A stretch of 64,000 nt of DNA. Source: CALBPI01 sp038531945 (GTDB lineage: Bacteria > Pseudomonadota > Gammaproteobacteria > Steroidobacterales > Woeseiaceae). The translations under genes and the position numbers were made by a program. The notes under the pieces are model-generated. The model searched no databases. It worked only from the letters and a program-made list of their open reading frames with translations, and was not told the origin of the DNA. This document shows, piece after piece, positions 62,864 to 64,000 of this stretch. Each line of letters opens with the position of its first letter. Position 1 is the stretch's first letter. Location: contig JBCBBH010000006.1 of NCBI GenBank assembly GCA_038531945.1, forward strand, positions 1-64,000, read 5' to 3'.

Positions 62864-62913
62864 GGCGGAAGTCTCCGAGTCTGTCTGGGGGTAACTGCGA
62901 GCTAGGCGAATGG

Positions 62914-64000
62914 TCATTGCAGGACTCCTTGCCCGAGCCAAGCGTCAACTTGTCCCGACGCCCACAGCCACTCAAACCAGGCATTCCACAAGGCCTGGCG
63001 TAATTCCAACGCGCTCTCCTGTACGTCGAGCGTTTGGCGCACTTGCACCAGGTAATCCGTGGTATTAAGTTCGCCGGCTTGCCACAAGCGGCGCAGTTGA
63101 ACCGTTTGTTGAGTGAGGCTGGCTTGTCCTGTCAGCTTCCAATCGCGCCATGCTCCGCGAGAAAGCTCGTATCGTTCGGCCGCGCCGATAAGCCTCGCGT
63201 GCGCACGTTGCATCACATCGTCGGCAATTTGCCGTGCTTGACTGCGTTGCGCCATGGCCGCATTGAGCTCGTTACTAAAGCGATTGCGTACAAACAACGG
63301 GATCGAAACGTTCACGCCCACCAGGGTTTCGCCGTCGGCCTCGCCACCTGCAAGGCTAATCGTTGGGTCTGGTTTGCGTTCGCGTCGACGAAGATCTACG
63401 ACCGCATCGGCGGATTCCGCCTGCCGACGCACAGCGACGACATTCGGTAACGCGAGCACGAGCGATTGCGTATCTGAAGCGCTTCGTGGCAGTTGCGGCA
63501 TGGCATCGGACAGCGATGGCCATTCGGTGGCTGGCGAACGCGGTGCAATATTGCGTACCGCTTGTCGAGCCTCCGCGAGCCTGGCTCGGGCCGTTGCTTT
63601 CTCTATTCTCGCTTGCGTGGCGGCGAGATTGGCGAGTGCGACCTCGGTTTGGCTCAGATCACCGGCATCAAATCGGCGTTGCGCCAGTTGTGCAAAGTCC
63701 TGCATGACCTGCTCACGCGCGCCCGCCAGGGCGTCGCGATCAACGCCCGTTTGGTGCAACGCCAAACCAGCCAGCAACTCAACGGTGACCGTCCAACGCG
63801 TAGAGAGCACCTCGGCCTGCACTGCTAGCCGGTCGAAATCGGCGATCGCGGTTCGTGCTTTTCGCTTACCGTTCCAATCCAGCGTCTGACTAATGCCGAG
63901 AGCCCGGGTATCAATATCCGCATTTTCAACGTCGAGACTCAGGCGCGGATTGTACAAAGGGCGGGACGCAGCATCGCGAAGCGAGTCGCTGGCAGTGAGC
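62914..64000 (-). CDS. outer-membrane efflux protein (CzcC/TolC-like), partial
   Basis: The frame is open to the right edge, so the N-terminus, including any signal peptide, lies outside the window. Visible residues SLRDAASRPLYNPRLSLDVE, QRRFDAGDLSQTEVALANL and RLWQAGELNTTDYLVQVRQ are repeated-hairpin features of the TolC family. It is the first gene of the efflux operon, with 50 bases to the adaptor gene. Confidence 0.88.
   Translation of the reverse strand, partial: LTASDSLRDAASRPLYNPRLSLDVENADIDTRALGISQTLDWNGKRKARTAIADFDRLAVQAEVLSTRWTVTVELLAGLALHQTGVDRDALAGAREQVMQDFAQLAQRRFDAGDLSQTEVALANLAATQARIEKATARARLAEARQAVRNIAPRSPATEWPSLSDAMPQLPRSASDTQSLVLALPNVVAVRRQAESADAVVDLRRRERKPDPTISLAGGEADGETLVGVNVSIPLFVRNRFSNELNAAMAQRSQARQIADDVMQRAHARLIGAAERYELSRGAWRDWKLTGQASLTQQTVQLRRLWQAGELNTTDYLVQVRQTLDVQESALELRQALWNAWFEWLWASGQVDAWLGQGVLQ

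Overview
The window looks like one stretch of a moderately GC-rich gammaproteobacterial chromosome. The main evidence is the fabD-fabG-acpP-fabF-pabB-pabC-mltG-tmk-holB-pilZ gene order, a type II secretion operon next to a rhombosortase gene, and an RND-type CzcCBA efflux operon. I cannot place it to genus. I see no rRNA, tRNA or CRISPR array. Most operons are packed tightly, with ATGA or TGATG stop/start overlaps. I used these overlaps, visible ribosome-binding sites and domain edges to choose starts.

Layout. 1-2871: AddA/UvrD-type helicase-nuclease that lacks its N-terminal ATP-binding motif. 2868-8392 (-): gspGHIJKLMN. 8495-9103 (+): divergent rhombosortase. 9139-17695 (+): fatty-acid, folate, cell-wall and replication housekeeping run. 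17733-21625 (-): a protein with two cyclic-nucleotide-binding domains plus rhodanese, a fused beta-oxidation enzyme, and an endonuclease/exonuclease/phosphatase-fold protein. 21730-26936 (+): an orphan Thoeris ThsB-like TIR-fold protein, then a coupled set of glycerophosphodiesterase, HAD-PlsC fusion and PlsB-like acyltransferase. 26937-31410 (-): DUF1800, DUF1501, ECF sigma factor, putative anti-sigma and a small secreted repeat protein. 31498-36788: modABC coupled to a sterol-desaturase-like hydroxylase, facing an NhaR-like regulator coupled to a DUF1295 membrane reductase. 36802-40228: aldehyde dehydrogenase, a lipoprotein methyltransferase and a diguanylate cyclase.

40.4-54.6 kb is an accessory island. 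It holds a decayed gene (40473-41276, two frameshifts and a nonsense codon), two 32-bp near-identical direct repeats, a KfrA-like coiled-coil protein, a tyrosine recombinase, and a six-gene minus-strand operon. That operon encodes a cysteine desulfurase, a DUF4007 protein, a large P-loop ATPase and a PAPS-reductase-like PP-loop enzyme. I read these four as an SspABCD-like DNA phosphorothioation module. They are followed by a protein carrying both a MORC/Hsp90-like ATPase and a histidine kinase, and by a receiver-domain protein with an unrecognised C-terminal region. No SspE, SspFGH or DndFGH restriction partner is visible, so the last two genes are the best candidates for a new sensing or effector arm. 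This is the most interesting part of the window.

54.7-64.0 kb: a large secreted protein of unknown family, a glutaredoxin/MauE-like pair, the remains of a DEAD/DEAH helicase gene, and a czcCBA-type metal efflux operon whose first gene runs off the right edge.
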